34,217 bases of DNA from T3Sed10-241 sp036751905 (GTDB lineage: Bacteria; Bacteroidota; Bacteroidia; Flavobacteriales_D; Cryomorphaceae): NCBI GenBank assembly GCA_036751905.1, contig DAIOTP010000021.1, positions 1 to 34,217 on the forward strand. The letters are read 5' to 3'. The notes below the pieces were generated by a model that was given only the letters and a program-made list of their open reading frames with translations, was not told the DNA's origin and ran no database searches. This document shows, piece after piece, positions 1 through 8,326 of this stretch. A program made the translations under genes and the position numbers. Each line of letters starts with the position of its first letter. The first letter of the stretch is position 1.

Positions 1-1983
1 TTCAGTTTTAATCAAACGCTCACACCCGGCACTACCTATTACATCGCTGCAATTGCAGGGAATGCAAATGCCCAAGGCAACGTAAATATTTCAGATCCTT
101 GCTTTTCGAGCTCGGCTGGAATTCCGATTGTTTTCTACGGTCTGCCTACAGCTGCCTTTTCGGGAAATGTGGACAAATGTGATGGCGAAAGTGCTGAACT
201 GATGCTCAACTTTGGTGGTGAAGGTCCATGGCAGTACACCTACAGCATAAACAATGGCCCCGATCAAGGTCCCTTCACAAGCCCTGGAAATACTGCTTCA
301 CTCACAGCCATGAATCCAGGTACTTATGTTGTCACATCGATCAACGACAGCAGGTGCGATGGAAATCCCGGTGCACAGGCATCAGTTGGTACATATGGCG
401 CGCCTACAGCAAGCATATCAGGAGCCGGTGCTGTGTGTGAAAACAGTGGTGATGGGCCTCTTGTAAATTTAACAGGAACGGGACCATGGACATTTGTATA
501 CGCCATTGATGGTGCAGAGCAAGCACCAATCACCACCACCAATGCGGCGTTCACTATAGCTGCGGCTAGCGCAGGAAATTACAGCCTAACTGAAGTGAGC
601 GATGCGAATTGCAACGGAACCGTGGATGGCGCTGTCCAAATTGACTTACTGCCCATCCCAACTGCGGGTATTACCGGAGGCGGTATTGTATGCGACGGCG
701 AAACTGCAGGCTTTGTGCTGAACGCTCAAGGCAGCGCTCCATTTACGGTGACTTATGCTGTAGACGGGGTCCCTCAGCCACCCCTTAATATGCTTCAAAA
801 TAACCTTGCCATACAATCAGGTCTGAGTGGGAATTATACTGTGCTCACGGTAATTGACCAAAATTGCGCCGGAGGAAGCAACGGCAACACCGCAGTGCTC
901 GAAGTGAAACCGTTACCCGACGCTGAGATTTCTGTGAGCAATAACCTACTCTGTTTTGGTGAAACGTTGACCATTGATTTTGAACTTCAGGGCAATGCTC
1001 CTTATGATTTAAGCTTTGCCATCAACGGCGTACCCCAGCAGCTCAATGGCCTACCCGCATTTCATAGTATAACATTGCAGCCTGAGGAGGCAGTAATTGT
1101 TGAGCTGTTGTTCATCAGCGATGGAAGCCTTCCGGCTTGCACAAATACGCTGGACAACACGGTTTTCGTACAGGTATCGGAACTTCCAAATGCCCCGGTG
1201 CTCAGTGACAAAACCATTTGCTCGTCCAGCGATTCCATTTCAATCGGTGTATCATCGGCACCTGGCTTGAGTTATTCATGGTCGCCCACAACTGGCTTGT
1301 CCAATCCTTCAAGTGCGAATCCCAAAGTATTGCTGTCCAATACTGGCCTGAGCCCTCGTGATTTCAAATACGTACTGACCGCGAGCAATGGCACCTGCTT
1401 TGCCAGTGATACCACGACCATCCGTGTTGTTCCCGCTCCGCGTCCACGCTTTTTATCAAGTCCAAATCCTGTGAGCGCCGAAGATCCCACGGTATTCTTC
1501 TTTAATCAGAGCATCGTCAACGAGAACACGGTATATTTTTGGGAGTTCGGCACATTGGGTGTTTCCACAGAGAAAAACCCACAATTCACTTTTCCTGATG
1601 GACGCGAGGGCAACTACAACGTAAGGCTAACAGCGGTAGATGAAGAGCTTGGCTGTGCTGCGAGCACCAATGAAATCATTAGGGTGCAGAAGGAACTTCT
1701 CGTGTATGTACCAAGTGCGTTCACCGCGGATGGGGATGGCAAAAACGATCTTTGGGGACCAGTGATGACGAACGTAGACCCTACGGCATTTCACCTCATG
1801 GTATATGACCGAACAGGCCGGTTGGTGTTTGAAACGAGGGATGTAAGAACCAAATGGAACGGTGGGCTCATGAATGAGCCTTATTACCTTCAACCGGGCA
1901 TGTATGTTTGGAAACTCGAAGGAAAAGAGGTGGGCGCAAGAGATGACTTTGAGATGACGGGAACCGTGATGATGCTGAGATGA
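1..1983 (+). CDS. Secreted Ig-like/PKD repeat protein with T9SS type B sorting domain (5' truncated)
   Basis: The reading frame is open from base 1, so the true start lies left of the window; 660 residues are visible. From about residue 50 there are tandem modules of roughly 85-90 residues. They begin with related strings such as PTAAFSG, PTASISG, PTAGITG and LPDAEIS, and each has one Cys near its start and another near its end, as in disulfide-stabilised Ig-like adhesin repeats. A PKD-like domain follows (about 480-566, with YFWEFG). The last ~93 residues (YVPSAFTADGDGKNDLW, then VYDRTGRLVFE, ending GTVMMLR) match the gliding-motility C-terminal domain that targets type B T9SS cargo. Family knowledge places such proteins on the cell surface or in the medium, often in adhesion. 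The exact ligand cannot be read from the sequence. The next gene encodes the same architecture, so the two form a tandem pair. Confidence 0.9.
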   Translation, partial: FSFNQTLTPGTTYYIAAIAGNANAQGNVNISDPCFSSSAGIPIVFYGLPTAAFSGNVDKCDGESAELMLNFGGEGPWQYTYSINNGPDQGPFTSPGNTASLTAMNPGTYVVTSINDSRCDGNPGAQASVGTYGAPTASISGAGAVCENSGDGPLVNLTGTGPWTFVYAIDGAEQAPITTTNAAFTIAAASAGNYSLTEVSDANCNGTVDGAVQIDLLPIPTAGITGGGIVCDGETAGFVLNAQGSAPFTVTYAVDGVPQPPLNMLQNNLAIQSGLSGNYTVLTVIDQNCAGGSNGNTAVLEVKPLPDAEISVSNNLLCFGETLTIDFELQGNAPYDLSFAINGVPQQLNGLPAFHSITLQPEEAVIVELLFISDGSLPACTNTLDNTVFVQVSELPNAPVLSDKTICSSSDSISIGVSSAPGLSYSWSPTTGLSNPSSANPKVLLSNTGLSPRDFKYVLTASNGTCFASDTTTIRVVPAPRPRFLSSPNPVSAEDPTVFFFNQSIVNENTVYFWEFGTLGVSTEKNPQFTFPDGREGNYNVRLTAVDEELGCAASTNEIIRVQKELLVYVPSAFTADGDGKNDLWGPVMTNVDPTAFHLMVYDRTGRLVFETRDVRTKWNGGLMNEPYYLQPGMYVWKLEGKEVGARDDFEMTGTVMMLR

Positions 1984-2288
1984 TGCCGTATCGAACAGAA
2001 GTAAAGTATCTCCAAGGTGCTGCGTTCACATCTGTGCAAGCCATTTTCATACATTTGGCAACTGTGCTGGCAACTTCAATTGTTGTTTTGTCGTCACTTT
2101 CAAAACAAAGCCAAAGCGTATCCCTGACAAACGTCAATTCAATTGATATACCTGGACGCTCACTTGAACAGAATTCAGCACATGCACAAGCGCTTTATAT
2201 CACTGACATACATCAAACATACCAGCTTTACTTCAGTGGAGTGTTCTCCAATGTGCCACTTAATCCATTATAAAGATAGCCTCGGAAA
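1984..2288. other. Intergenic spacer between two T9SS cargo genes
   Basis: This stretch of about 300 bases separates the two large secreted-protein genes. A 97-codon frame starting at 1980 overlaps the upstream stop as ATGA, but its product has no recognisable domain and I do not call it. An exact TAnnTTTG element (TACATTTG, 2050-2057, plus strand) is present, but it lies about 230 bases before the next start and has no clear -33 partner, so its role as a promoter is uncertain. I see no convincing terminator hairpin. Confidence 0.4.
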
Positions 2289-5200
2289 ATGAACTTTAAA
2301 CCAAACAGCCCAGGCTGGCTAATGAGGGCCGTTTTCGCTTTGTTCTTTGTATTTTTTAGTGCCAATGGTGGTTTGTATGCGCAAATCTTTAACATGTCGA
2401 ACGGAACGATCACCACATGTTCTGGCATATTCGAAGATGATGGTCTGGGTGGAGGAGCCTACAGCAACAATGCTTATACATTTACCATATGTCCTGACAA
2501 TCCTGGTGATGTTGTTCAGTTGGACTTCACTGCTTTTGCGCTTTTCGTAAGTCCCAACCCTAACAACAGCGATCGTTTGTTCGTGTATGATGGCGACAGC
2601 CCTGCTGCAAATTCATTGGGGTCATACGGGGGCAACAGCCTTCAGGGTATACCAATTTCAGGGACGGTCAACAATGTTACTGGATGCTTGACTTTTGTGT
2701 TTGCTCCAACTCCGAGTTCGCCCGGAGGCTTTCCCGGATGGTCAGCCAATATAAGTTGTACCACTCCATGTGCCAACCCCACAGCTAGCTCCGCATTTTT
2801 AAATCCGATGCCTCAAAGCAACAATTCGAGCATAGGCATATGTCTAGGTCAAGAGATCACACTGCAAGACAATGGCTCAGCGGCCCAAGCAGGGTTCAGC
2901 ATCCAAAATTATATATGGCGCTGGGGCGATGGTACTGAAACCATAGTCAATACTCCTACACAGGTAAGCCATACATACGATGAGCCTGGCGAATACATCA
3001 TCACACATTTCGTGCAAGACAACAACGGCTGTTTCAACCTGAACATCGATCCAAAACAGGTGCTTGTGAGCACCATTCCCATATTCAATACGGCCTTTGA
3101 AACACCTGTATGTGTAGGTAGCTCTACCAACATTGATGGCAACCCGATTCAGAGCATTACGTGGACAGCATTACCGCCCCAAGTGGCTGCTGAACAAATA
3201 TTTTTGGCAGATGGTGCAGGGTTTTCTTATAGCAGCGGATTGTTGTTTGACTATTTCGAACCGGGTGCAGTGTTAGAAAATTGCTCTGATTTGTTGCAAA
3301 TCAACATGAACATCGAACACTCTTTTTTGGGTGATTTGAGTATTTCTATTGCTTGCCCCAATGGGGATGCCGTAAATATTCTGAACTATCCCAACAGTGG
3401 GGGAGGCGCTTACTTGGGCGAAGCTGTCGATGACGATTTTGATGCCACTGCGCCGGGTGTTGGTTATGACTATGGTTGGTCACCGACGAGCACCAATGGT
3501 TTTATTGACAACAACGCCAATTGGACGCTTACTGCGTTCACCAATGCGGTAGGAGGCAATGACAACAACAACATTGTAAACCCTGGCATTTACCAAAGTG
3601 AAGAGAACTTGTGTAACCTCGTGGGTTGTCCCTTGAATGGCGAATGGACTATAACCATCACGGACAACATAGCAAGCGACAATGGGTATCTTTTTTCTTG
3701 GGGCATTGATTTTAACCCGCTGCTGTTGCCCGGTGTCACTACATTCACACCCATTATAGGCCTGCAGGCCGACTCAACCTTTTGGGAAGGAAGCAATATC
3801 ATCAATACAAGTACTGATGGCAATTCTATCGAAGTACTTTTTGATACTCCGGGCCTCTACGAATATACTTTCTTTGCTACAAACAACTTTGGCTGCACCT
3901 TCGATACGACTGTTGTAATCGAGGCAGTTGTAGGGCCAGATATCACCGCCGGACCTGACCTCTTTTTGTGCGATGAACCTGCATTTTTGCAAGCGGGCCT
4001 GGCAGGATTTGAAAGCGCTTCATGCAGCATCGACGGAGGTTTGCAAGAACTTTGCTATGGCAACGATGAGAACCTCGTGTTCACCTATTGCCCCGACAAT
4101 CCGGGTGATGGTGTAACATTTATGACAATCAACTTCATTTCGGGTACCATTGAGAATTTTTTCGACAACATTGCCGTCTTCGATGGGCCCAGTATTGCCT
4201 CCCCTGTGATCATTGAAGGGCTTGGCGGGAACCTTGCCGGGCAAAGCTTTTCTGCCACCAATCCAGATGGTTGTATCACATTTCAGCTCACTTCGGATGT
4301 AACCGTGAGCTGTGCCACCGGCAATTTCGGTCCCATCATCTACAATGTAGGATGCTTGCCAGGCGGAGGGCTGGTATACCAATGGTCGCCTGCCGAAGGC
4401 TTATCCGACCCCAATGTGCAAAATCCCATGGTTTTTGTAGAACAAACTACCGTATACACCCTTTCCGCTTTCCCACCAGACCTGCCGGGCTGCGTGCTCA
4501 CAGATCAGGTGGTGGTAGGTCCCGACCCCTCGGTAAATCCCGGATTGGATACCGACACCATCGTGTGCTTTAACTCTCCGCAAACAAACCTCACTTCCTA
4601 CCTCAGGGGTACACCGGCCACAAGTGGCATTTGGACCAACAATGCGACTGGTGCAGTACTTCCGAACCAATTTAACCCAACCAGCTTTCCCAATGGCACT
4701 GTCATTAGCGCTACTTACACCGTAAACAATGGCCAATGTGAAAAAACGGCTGTGCTGAACCTTACAGTGCTCGAAGCCACCAATCCCGATTGTTGCCTCA
4801 CCAATTCTGTTGCGGGCCAGGATGATGTGGCATGTGACCTGGTATATGAGCTCAAGGCATTTCCTACCATTGGCTTTGGCACATGGTCTGGACCTCCGAA
4901 CGTGAGCTTCAGCAATATTAACGATCCCAACGCCACCGTGACCACTACTGCTCCGGGAGGCAGCATAACACTTACTTGGACCGATACGGTCGATCAATTT
5001 TGCCAGACGAGTGATGATGTGACCATCGTATTCGCAGTGCCGCTCGAAACGGTGCTCATTCCCACTGATGCGCGTTGCAATGGTGAATGCAGTGGCTCGG
5101 CCATTGCCATCCCCAGCGGAGGTACACCTGATGCCAGCGGAATTTACAACTACCTGTGGCCGGAAAATACCACCCCGGGACTCACCGGCCAAATTGCCGA

Positions 5201-6065
5201 GGGGCTGTGCGCAGGTGAGCAATGGGTAACTGTAGTTGACAATGTGGGTTGTAGAGACAGTGTGGTGTTCACATTGAGCGAGCCCGACGCCCAAACCATT
5301 GTAGCCCTCGGAGCCCCACCGCTGTGTGCGGATTCTTGCAATGGGCGGATTACCATAACATCGCCGGGCGCGGTCGACTACAGTTTTGATGACGGCCTCA
5401 CATGGCAGGAAGGCAATGTAGGTCTGGTTTGCGCAGGTCTGAATATCGTTTATGCGCGCGATGAGGCTGGATGCCAAATACAGGCCATGGTGAACCTTAC
5501 AGATCCGCCACCCTTTGTGGCAAGTTTCAACATTAATCCTAACCCGGCCACCATCCGCAACACCCTCATTCAATTCCAAAACACATCAACACCGGGGCCT
5601 CTCGCGTCATCGCTCTGGCTTTTTGGCGAAAATGGCAGTGCGGGCACTTCCACCGACCGCATGACGCAATGGCGTTTCCCGGTTGATACGAGCGGCACCT
5701 ACCCAATAACACTTTTTACGGAAAGTGTAAATGGATGCAGGGATACGCTCACGCAGCTGCTTGTAATCAACGACGACTTGCTGTGGTTTGTACCCAATTC
5801 ATTCAGCCCAAACCAGGACGGCATCAACGAGATATGGAAACCGCAGGGCAGCTTTATTGACCTGACTGATTACCGCCTTGACATCTTTGACCGATGGGGG
5901 CAGCGCATATTCCATACCACCGAATTCAATGAGGGCTGGAACGGAAGCGTGAATGGCTCAGCATATTTTGCTGATATGGGCATATATACGTACTTTATTA
6001 AGGTCACATCCACAACCACAGAAGAGGTACACGAAATTACAGGTTTCATTGTGCTCATCAGGTAG
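2289..6065 (+). CDS. Large secreted multidomain adhesin-like protein (CUB, P-domain, PKD, SprB-type repeats, T9SS type B C-terminus)
   Basis: This is a 1258-residue secreted protein. Residues 1-32 form a Sec signal peptide ending LYAQ; Met12 is a possible alternative start, but ATG at 2289 gives a fuller signal. In order I see: a CUB-like domain (about 41-157, TICPDNPGD and RLFVYDGDSP); a PKD domain (about 184-263, YIWRWGDGTE); a proprotein-convertase-type P-domain (about 325-476, GEWTITITDN and LFSWGIDF); a second CUB-like domain (about 578-690, with the same YCPDNPGDGV signature); Ig-like modules; two SprB-type repeats (about 925-1073, RCNGECSG and CADSCNG); a PKD-like domain; and the type B T9SS sorting domain (about 1163-1258, FVPNSFSPNQDGINEIW, ending GFIVLIR). 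No protease or other catalytic domain is visible, so the P-domain seems to act as a binding or stability module. A surface adhesin role is inferred from the family. Confidence 0.92.
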   Translation: MNFKPNSPGWLMRAVFALFFVFFSANGGLYAQIFNMSNGTITTCSGIFEDDGLGGGAYSNNAYTFTICPDNPGDVVQLDFTAFALFVSPNPNNSDRLFVYDGDSPAANSLGSYGGNSLQGIPISGTVNNVTGCLTFVFAPTPSSPGGFPGWSANISCTTPCANPTASSAFLNPMPQSNNSSIGICLGQEITLQDNGSAAQAGFSIQNYIWRWGDGTETIVNTPTQVSHTYDEPGEYIITHFVQDNNGCFNLNIDPKQVLVSTIPIFNTAFETPVCVGSSTNIDGNPIQSITWTALPPQVAAEQIFLADGAGFSYSSGLLFDYFEPGAVLENCSDLLQINMNIEHSFLGDLSISIACPNGDAVNILNYPNSGGGAYLGEAVDDDFDATAPGVGYDYGWSPTSTNGFIDNNANWTLTAFTNAVGGNDNNNIVNPGIYQSEENLCNLVGCPLNGEWTITITDNIASDNGYLFSWGIDFNPLLLPGVTTFTPIIGLQADSTFWEGSNIINTSTDGNSIEVLFDTPGLYEYTFFATNNFGCTFDTTVVIEAVVGPDITAGPDLFLCDEPAFLQAGLAGFESASCSIDGGLQELCYGNDENLVFTYCPDNPGDGVTFMTINFISGTIENFFDNIAVFDGPSIASPVIIEGLGGNLAGQSFSATNPDGCITFQLTSDVTVSCATGNFGPIIYNVGCLPGGGLVYQWSPAEGLSDPNVQNPMVFVEQTTVYTLSAFPPDLPGCVLTDQVVVGPDPSVNPGLDTDTIVCFNSPQTNLTSYLRGTPATSGIWTNNATGAVLPNQFNPTSFPNGTVISATYTVNNGQCEKTAVLNLTVLEATNPDCCLTNSVAGQDDVACDLVYELKAFPTIGFGTWSGPPNVSFSNINDPNATVTTTAPGGSITLTWTDTVDQFCQTSDDVTIVFAVPLETVLIPTDARCNGECSGSAIAIPSGGTPDASGIYNYLWPENTTPGLTGQIAEGLCAGEQWVTVVDNVGCRDSVVFTLSEPDAQTIVALGAPPLCADSCNGRITITSPGAVDYSFDDGLTWQEGNVGLVCAGLNIVYARDEAGCQIQAMVNLTDPPPFVASFNINPNPATIRNTLIQFQNTSTPGPLASSLWLFGENGSAGTSTDRMTQWRFPVDTSGTYPITLFTESVNGCRDTLTQLLVINDDLLWFVPNSFSPNQDGINEIWKPQGSFIDLTDYRLDIFDRWGQRIFHTTEFNEGWNGSVNGSAYFADMGIYTYFIKVTSTTTEEVHEITGFIVLIR

Positions 6066-6121
6066 TGGGGAAGTCACCATAGCTTTATGTACGCTTGAAA
6101 TGCGGGTCATACACTTTTGCG

Positions 6122-6129
6122 TACTTTCG
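6122..6129 (+). promoter_or_regulatory. Candidate -7 element for lgt
   Basis: TACTTTCG differs by one base from the Bacteroidota -7 consensus TAnnTTTG and lies 17 bases before the chosen TTG start of lgt. Such an element would place transcription initiation just ahead of an AAAGG stretch and the start codon. This supports the internal TTG over the longer frame beginning at 6117. Confidence 0.35.
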
Positions 6130-6146
6130 CGAAAAATAAAGGTGCA

Positions 6147-6965
6147 TTGAACACCCTCCTCACCATCATCTGGGACGTAAATCCCGAAGCATTTACCATA
6201 CCGATTATTGATTGGCCGGTACGCTGGTATGGTCTACTTTTCGTAGGTGGACTGATTGCAGCCCAATACATCATGTTTCATATATTTGAAGCTGAAGGGC
6301 ATACCAAAAAACATGTGGAAGATTTGACCATCTACATTGTGCTCGGCACCATACTGGGTGCGCGCTTGGGACATGTGTTCTTTTACGATGCGGCTTACTA
6401 CCTCTCCCACCCTGCCGAAATAATAATGATACAGAAGGGAGGGCTGGCGAGCCATGGTGGCGCGATTGGCATCCTGATAGCGGCATGGTTATACTGCCGT
6501 AAAAATAAATTTGCGTTTCTGTGGCTGATGGACCGCCTTGTAATCGCAGTTTGCTTCACAGGAGCTTGCATTCGGATGGGCAACTTAATGAACCATGAAA
6601 TCATTGGCACGGTGACCGATGTGCCCTGGGCATTTCAATTCCTGAGGGCGTATCCCCGTGAAATGGCCATGGATCCGAGGCACCCGGCACAACTGTATGA
6701 AGCCATTTACTGCCTCATCATTATGGCCATTATTTACCCCATATGGCGCAAACGAAAAGCAGCGTTGTCCAACGGCTTTATTTTTGGCCTTTTCATGGTT
6801 TTACTTTTCACGCTGAGGTTCTTGGATGAATTTCTCAAGGAAAACCAGGAAGCTTTTGAGGATGATTTGCCGCTTAATATGGGGCAAATCCTAAGTATTC
6901 CTTTTGTACTGGTTGGATTGTTCCTTATCTTCAGGGCGCTCAAAGCAAAAAAAGCACTTACGTGA
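6147..6965 (+). CDS. lgt: Prolipoprotein diacylglyceryl transferase
   Basis: Lgt transfers a diacylglyceryl group from phosphatidylglycerol to the lipobox cysteine of prolipoproteins in the inner membrane, the first step of lipoprotein maturation. The product has several hydrophobic segments. It carries the family landmarks WPVRWYGLLF near the N-terminus, a GGLASHGGAIG block (the HGG motif), and RMGNLMNHEIIG, a version of the Lgt signature, followed by RHPAQLYEA. A longer frame starts with TTG at 6117. I prefer TTG at 6147 (272 residues) because AAAGG precedes it and the product then begins close to the conserved WDVNPEAF; a promoter-like element also overlaps the upstream part. The stop overlaps the next gene's GTG start by 4 bases (GTGA), so translational coupling is likely. 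Several lipoproteins encoded in this window are its expected substrates. Confidence 0.95.
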   Translation: MNTLLTIIWDVNPEAFTIPIIDWPVRWYGLLFVGGLIAAQYIMFHIFEAEGHTKKHVEDLTIYIVLGTILGARLGHVFFYDAAYYLSHPAEIIMIQKGGLASHGGAIGILIAAWLYCRKNKFAFLWLMDRLVIAVCFTGACIRMGNLMNHEIIGTVTDVPWAFQFLRAYPREMAMDPRHPAQLYEAIYCLIIMAIIYPIWRKRKAALSNGFIFGLFMVLLFTLRFLDEFLKENQEAFEDDLPLNMGQILSIPFVLVGLFLIFRALKAKKALT

Positions 6966-8065
6966 AAAAGCAAGTTGGTATATTGGCTTTAGGCCTGCTC
7001 ATGGTTTGGAACGTTTCAGCACAGGAGGAGCCCTTCAAACGGTGGAACACGATGAACCCCGAAAAGCGCTACGACCAAAGGTTTAGGGTGGCATTCTACA
7101 ACTTGGAAAATCTTTTTGATCTCGAAAATGATCCTGAAACGGCTGATGACGCTTTCACACCCGATGGGGAAAACCGCTATACCTATAGCCGATACAAAAA
7201 AAAATCGGATGGTCTTGCCAAGACCATGCTGGCCATAGGGGGCTGGGAGCCACCGGAGTTTATCGGTGTGTGCGAGGTGGAAAATGCCTGGGTCATGGAA
7301 GGCCTCACCAAGCGCAGCCCCATGAAAAATGTAGGCTACGAATTTATTCACGAAGACTCGCCTGATTTTCGCGGTATTGACATTGCAGCGATGTACCGTC
7401 CTGATAAATTTGAACTCATCAGTTACAAATATTTCAGAGTAAAATTTACACATGACCCTGACCGTACCACCCGCGACATTCTTTATGCAAAAGGTATTGT
7501 ACCCAATGGCGATACGCTTCACATCTTTGTAAACCACTGGCCTAGCCGATACGGAGGTCAATTTGCCTCTGAGCCGGGCCGCATCCACGTGGCCAATATG
7601 GTTCGCGCCAAAGTGGACAGCCTGAACCAGCGCTACAACTACCCTTACATCGTGATCACTGGTGACTTCAACGACTACCCGAACGACATCAGCATTTTGG
7701 ATAACCTCAAAGCGAAAAAATCAGTCACAGGCGCCCGAGAAGATGACTTGATCAACCTCTCTTACCCCATCATGTTCAAATTCGGCACCCATTCTTTTCA
7801 AGGAGAATGGGGCGTTTTGGATCAGTTCATCGTAAGTCAGTCTTTCTTTGGAGACAGGAGCATGACCATCGATCCAACCGATGTAGGTGTATTCGATGCT
7901 CCATGGCTTCTTACCCTCAACGCTGCTGGCAACACAACAACCTACCGCACCTTTATGGGGCCGGCGTACAAGGGGGGAATCAGTGACCACTTACCAACCT
8001 TCATCGACATTCAGTTGCACAAACGCGGCAAAGGTCCCACTGACTATTTTCTTGAAAATAATTAG
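6962..8065 (+). CDS. Secreted endonuclease/exonuclease/phosphatase (EEP) family hydrolase
   Basis: A signal peptide (residues 1-20, ending NVSAQ) precedes an EEP-superfamily domain of about 310 residues. Catalytic landmarks are visible in order: FYNLENLFD (44-53, metal-site Asn), GVCEVEN (102-108, metal-binding Glu), FRGIDIAAMYRP (136-147), VNHWPSR (190-196, catalytic His region), ITGDFNDYP (232-240, Asp/Asn) and ISDHLP (340-345, the general-base Asp-His pair). All the usual active-site positions are present, so it is probably an active metal-dependent phosphodiesterase. Whether it cleaves DNA, RNA or another phosphodiester cannot be told. The GTG start overlaps the lgt stop, which indicates co-transcription. 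Export with a complete EEP site suggests nucleotide or phosphate scavenging, which is inference. A palindromic terminator lies downstream, shared with gyrB. Confidence 0.88.
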   Translation: MKKQVGILALGLLMVWNVSAQEEPFKRWNTMNPEKRYDQRFRVAFYNLENLFDLENDPETADDAFTPDGENRYTYSRYKKKSDGLAKTMLAIGGWEPPEFIGVCEVENAWVMEGLTKRSPMKNVGYEFIHEDSPDFRGIDIAAMYRPDKFELISYKYFRVKFTHDPDRTTRDILYAKGIVPNGDTLHIFVNHWPSRYGGQFASEPGRIHVANMVRAKVDSLNQRYNYPYIVITGDFNDYPNDISILDNLKAKKSVTGAREDDLINLSYPIMFKFGTHSFQGEWGVLDQFIVSQSFFGDRSMTIDPTDVGVFDAPWLLTLNAAGNTTTYRTFMGPAYKGGISDHLPTFIDIQLHKRGKGPTDYFLENN

Positions 8066-8083
8066 AGCCTGTCAACAGAGTGA

Positions 8084-8208
8084 AGTGGCTGGATGATTCT
8101 GTTCGATAGCAAGGCGCAGGCAGGACTGAAAAGCAAGGAATTGACTAAAGTCAATAACTGCTTTCAGGCCCAGTGCAACGCCGCTAGCGGACAGTATGGA
8201 CAGACACT
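8084..8208. repeat. 125-bp imperfect palindrome (possible dispersed intergenic repeat)
   Basis: The two halves are imperfect reverse complements around a centre at 8147. The centre is ATTGACT-aa-AGTCAAT (8140-8155). Outside it, CTGAAA(A)GCA pairs with TGCTTTCAG, then GGCG with CGCC. Next, CTGTTCGATAGC pairs with GCTAGCGGACAG with two mismatches. The outermost arms, AGTGGCTG and CAGACACT, pair with one mismatch. No coding gene is convincing here; the open frame running through it is a by-product of the repeat. It resembles small palindromic intergenic elements that move without encoding proteins, but no second copy exists in this window. Confidence 0.65.
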
Positions 8209-8269
8209 AATTAGCCGCAAGCCAAGACTGCGCAATAGCGCCGAAGTTGAGGCAACATGCATAAATAGA

Positions 8270-8297
8270 GAAGGGCCGCGGCTAGCCGCGGCCCTTC
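8270..8297. terminator. Perfect 28-bp palindrome, bidirectional terminator
   Basis: The sequence from GAAGGGCC to GGCCCTTC is an exact 28-bp palindrome around TA at 8283-8284. It folds into a GC-rich stem of about 12 bp with a four-base loop in either strand. It is followed by an AT-rich tract on both sides (TTCATTTATA on plus, TTCTCTATTTAT on minus). It sits between convergent genes, the EEP hydrolase and gyrB, where one hairpin can end both transcripts. Confidence 0.8.
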
Positions 8298-8326
8298 ATT
8301 TATAGGGTCACTTCATCCGAAGCGGC

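Noticed and set aside
1980..2273. 97-codon frame overlapping the stop of the first gene as ATGA
   Set aside because: No domain, no coherent signal peptide and only a short hydrophobic stretch; it fills most of an intergenic spacer and has no supporting neighbour logic. Kept as unlikely rather than impossible.
4401..5579. 392-codon minus-strand frame
   Set aside because: Lies wholly inside the large T9SS protein gene on the other strand, and its translation shows no domain. The plus-strand gene has a complete, well-recognised architecture.
8093..8305. 70-codon frame through the 125-bp palindrome
   Set aside because: The frame is produced by the repeat and runs into the terminator palindrome; no independent coding evidence.
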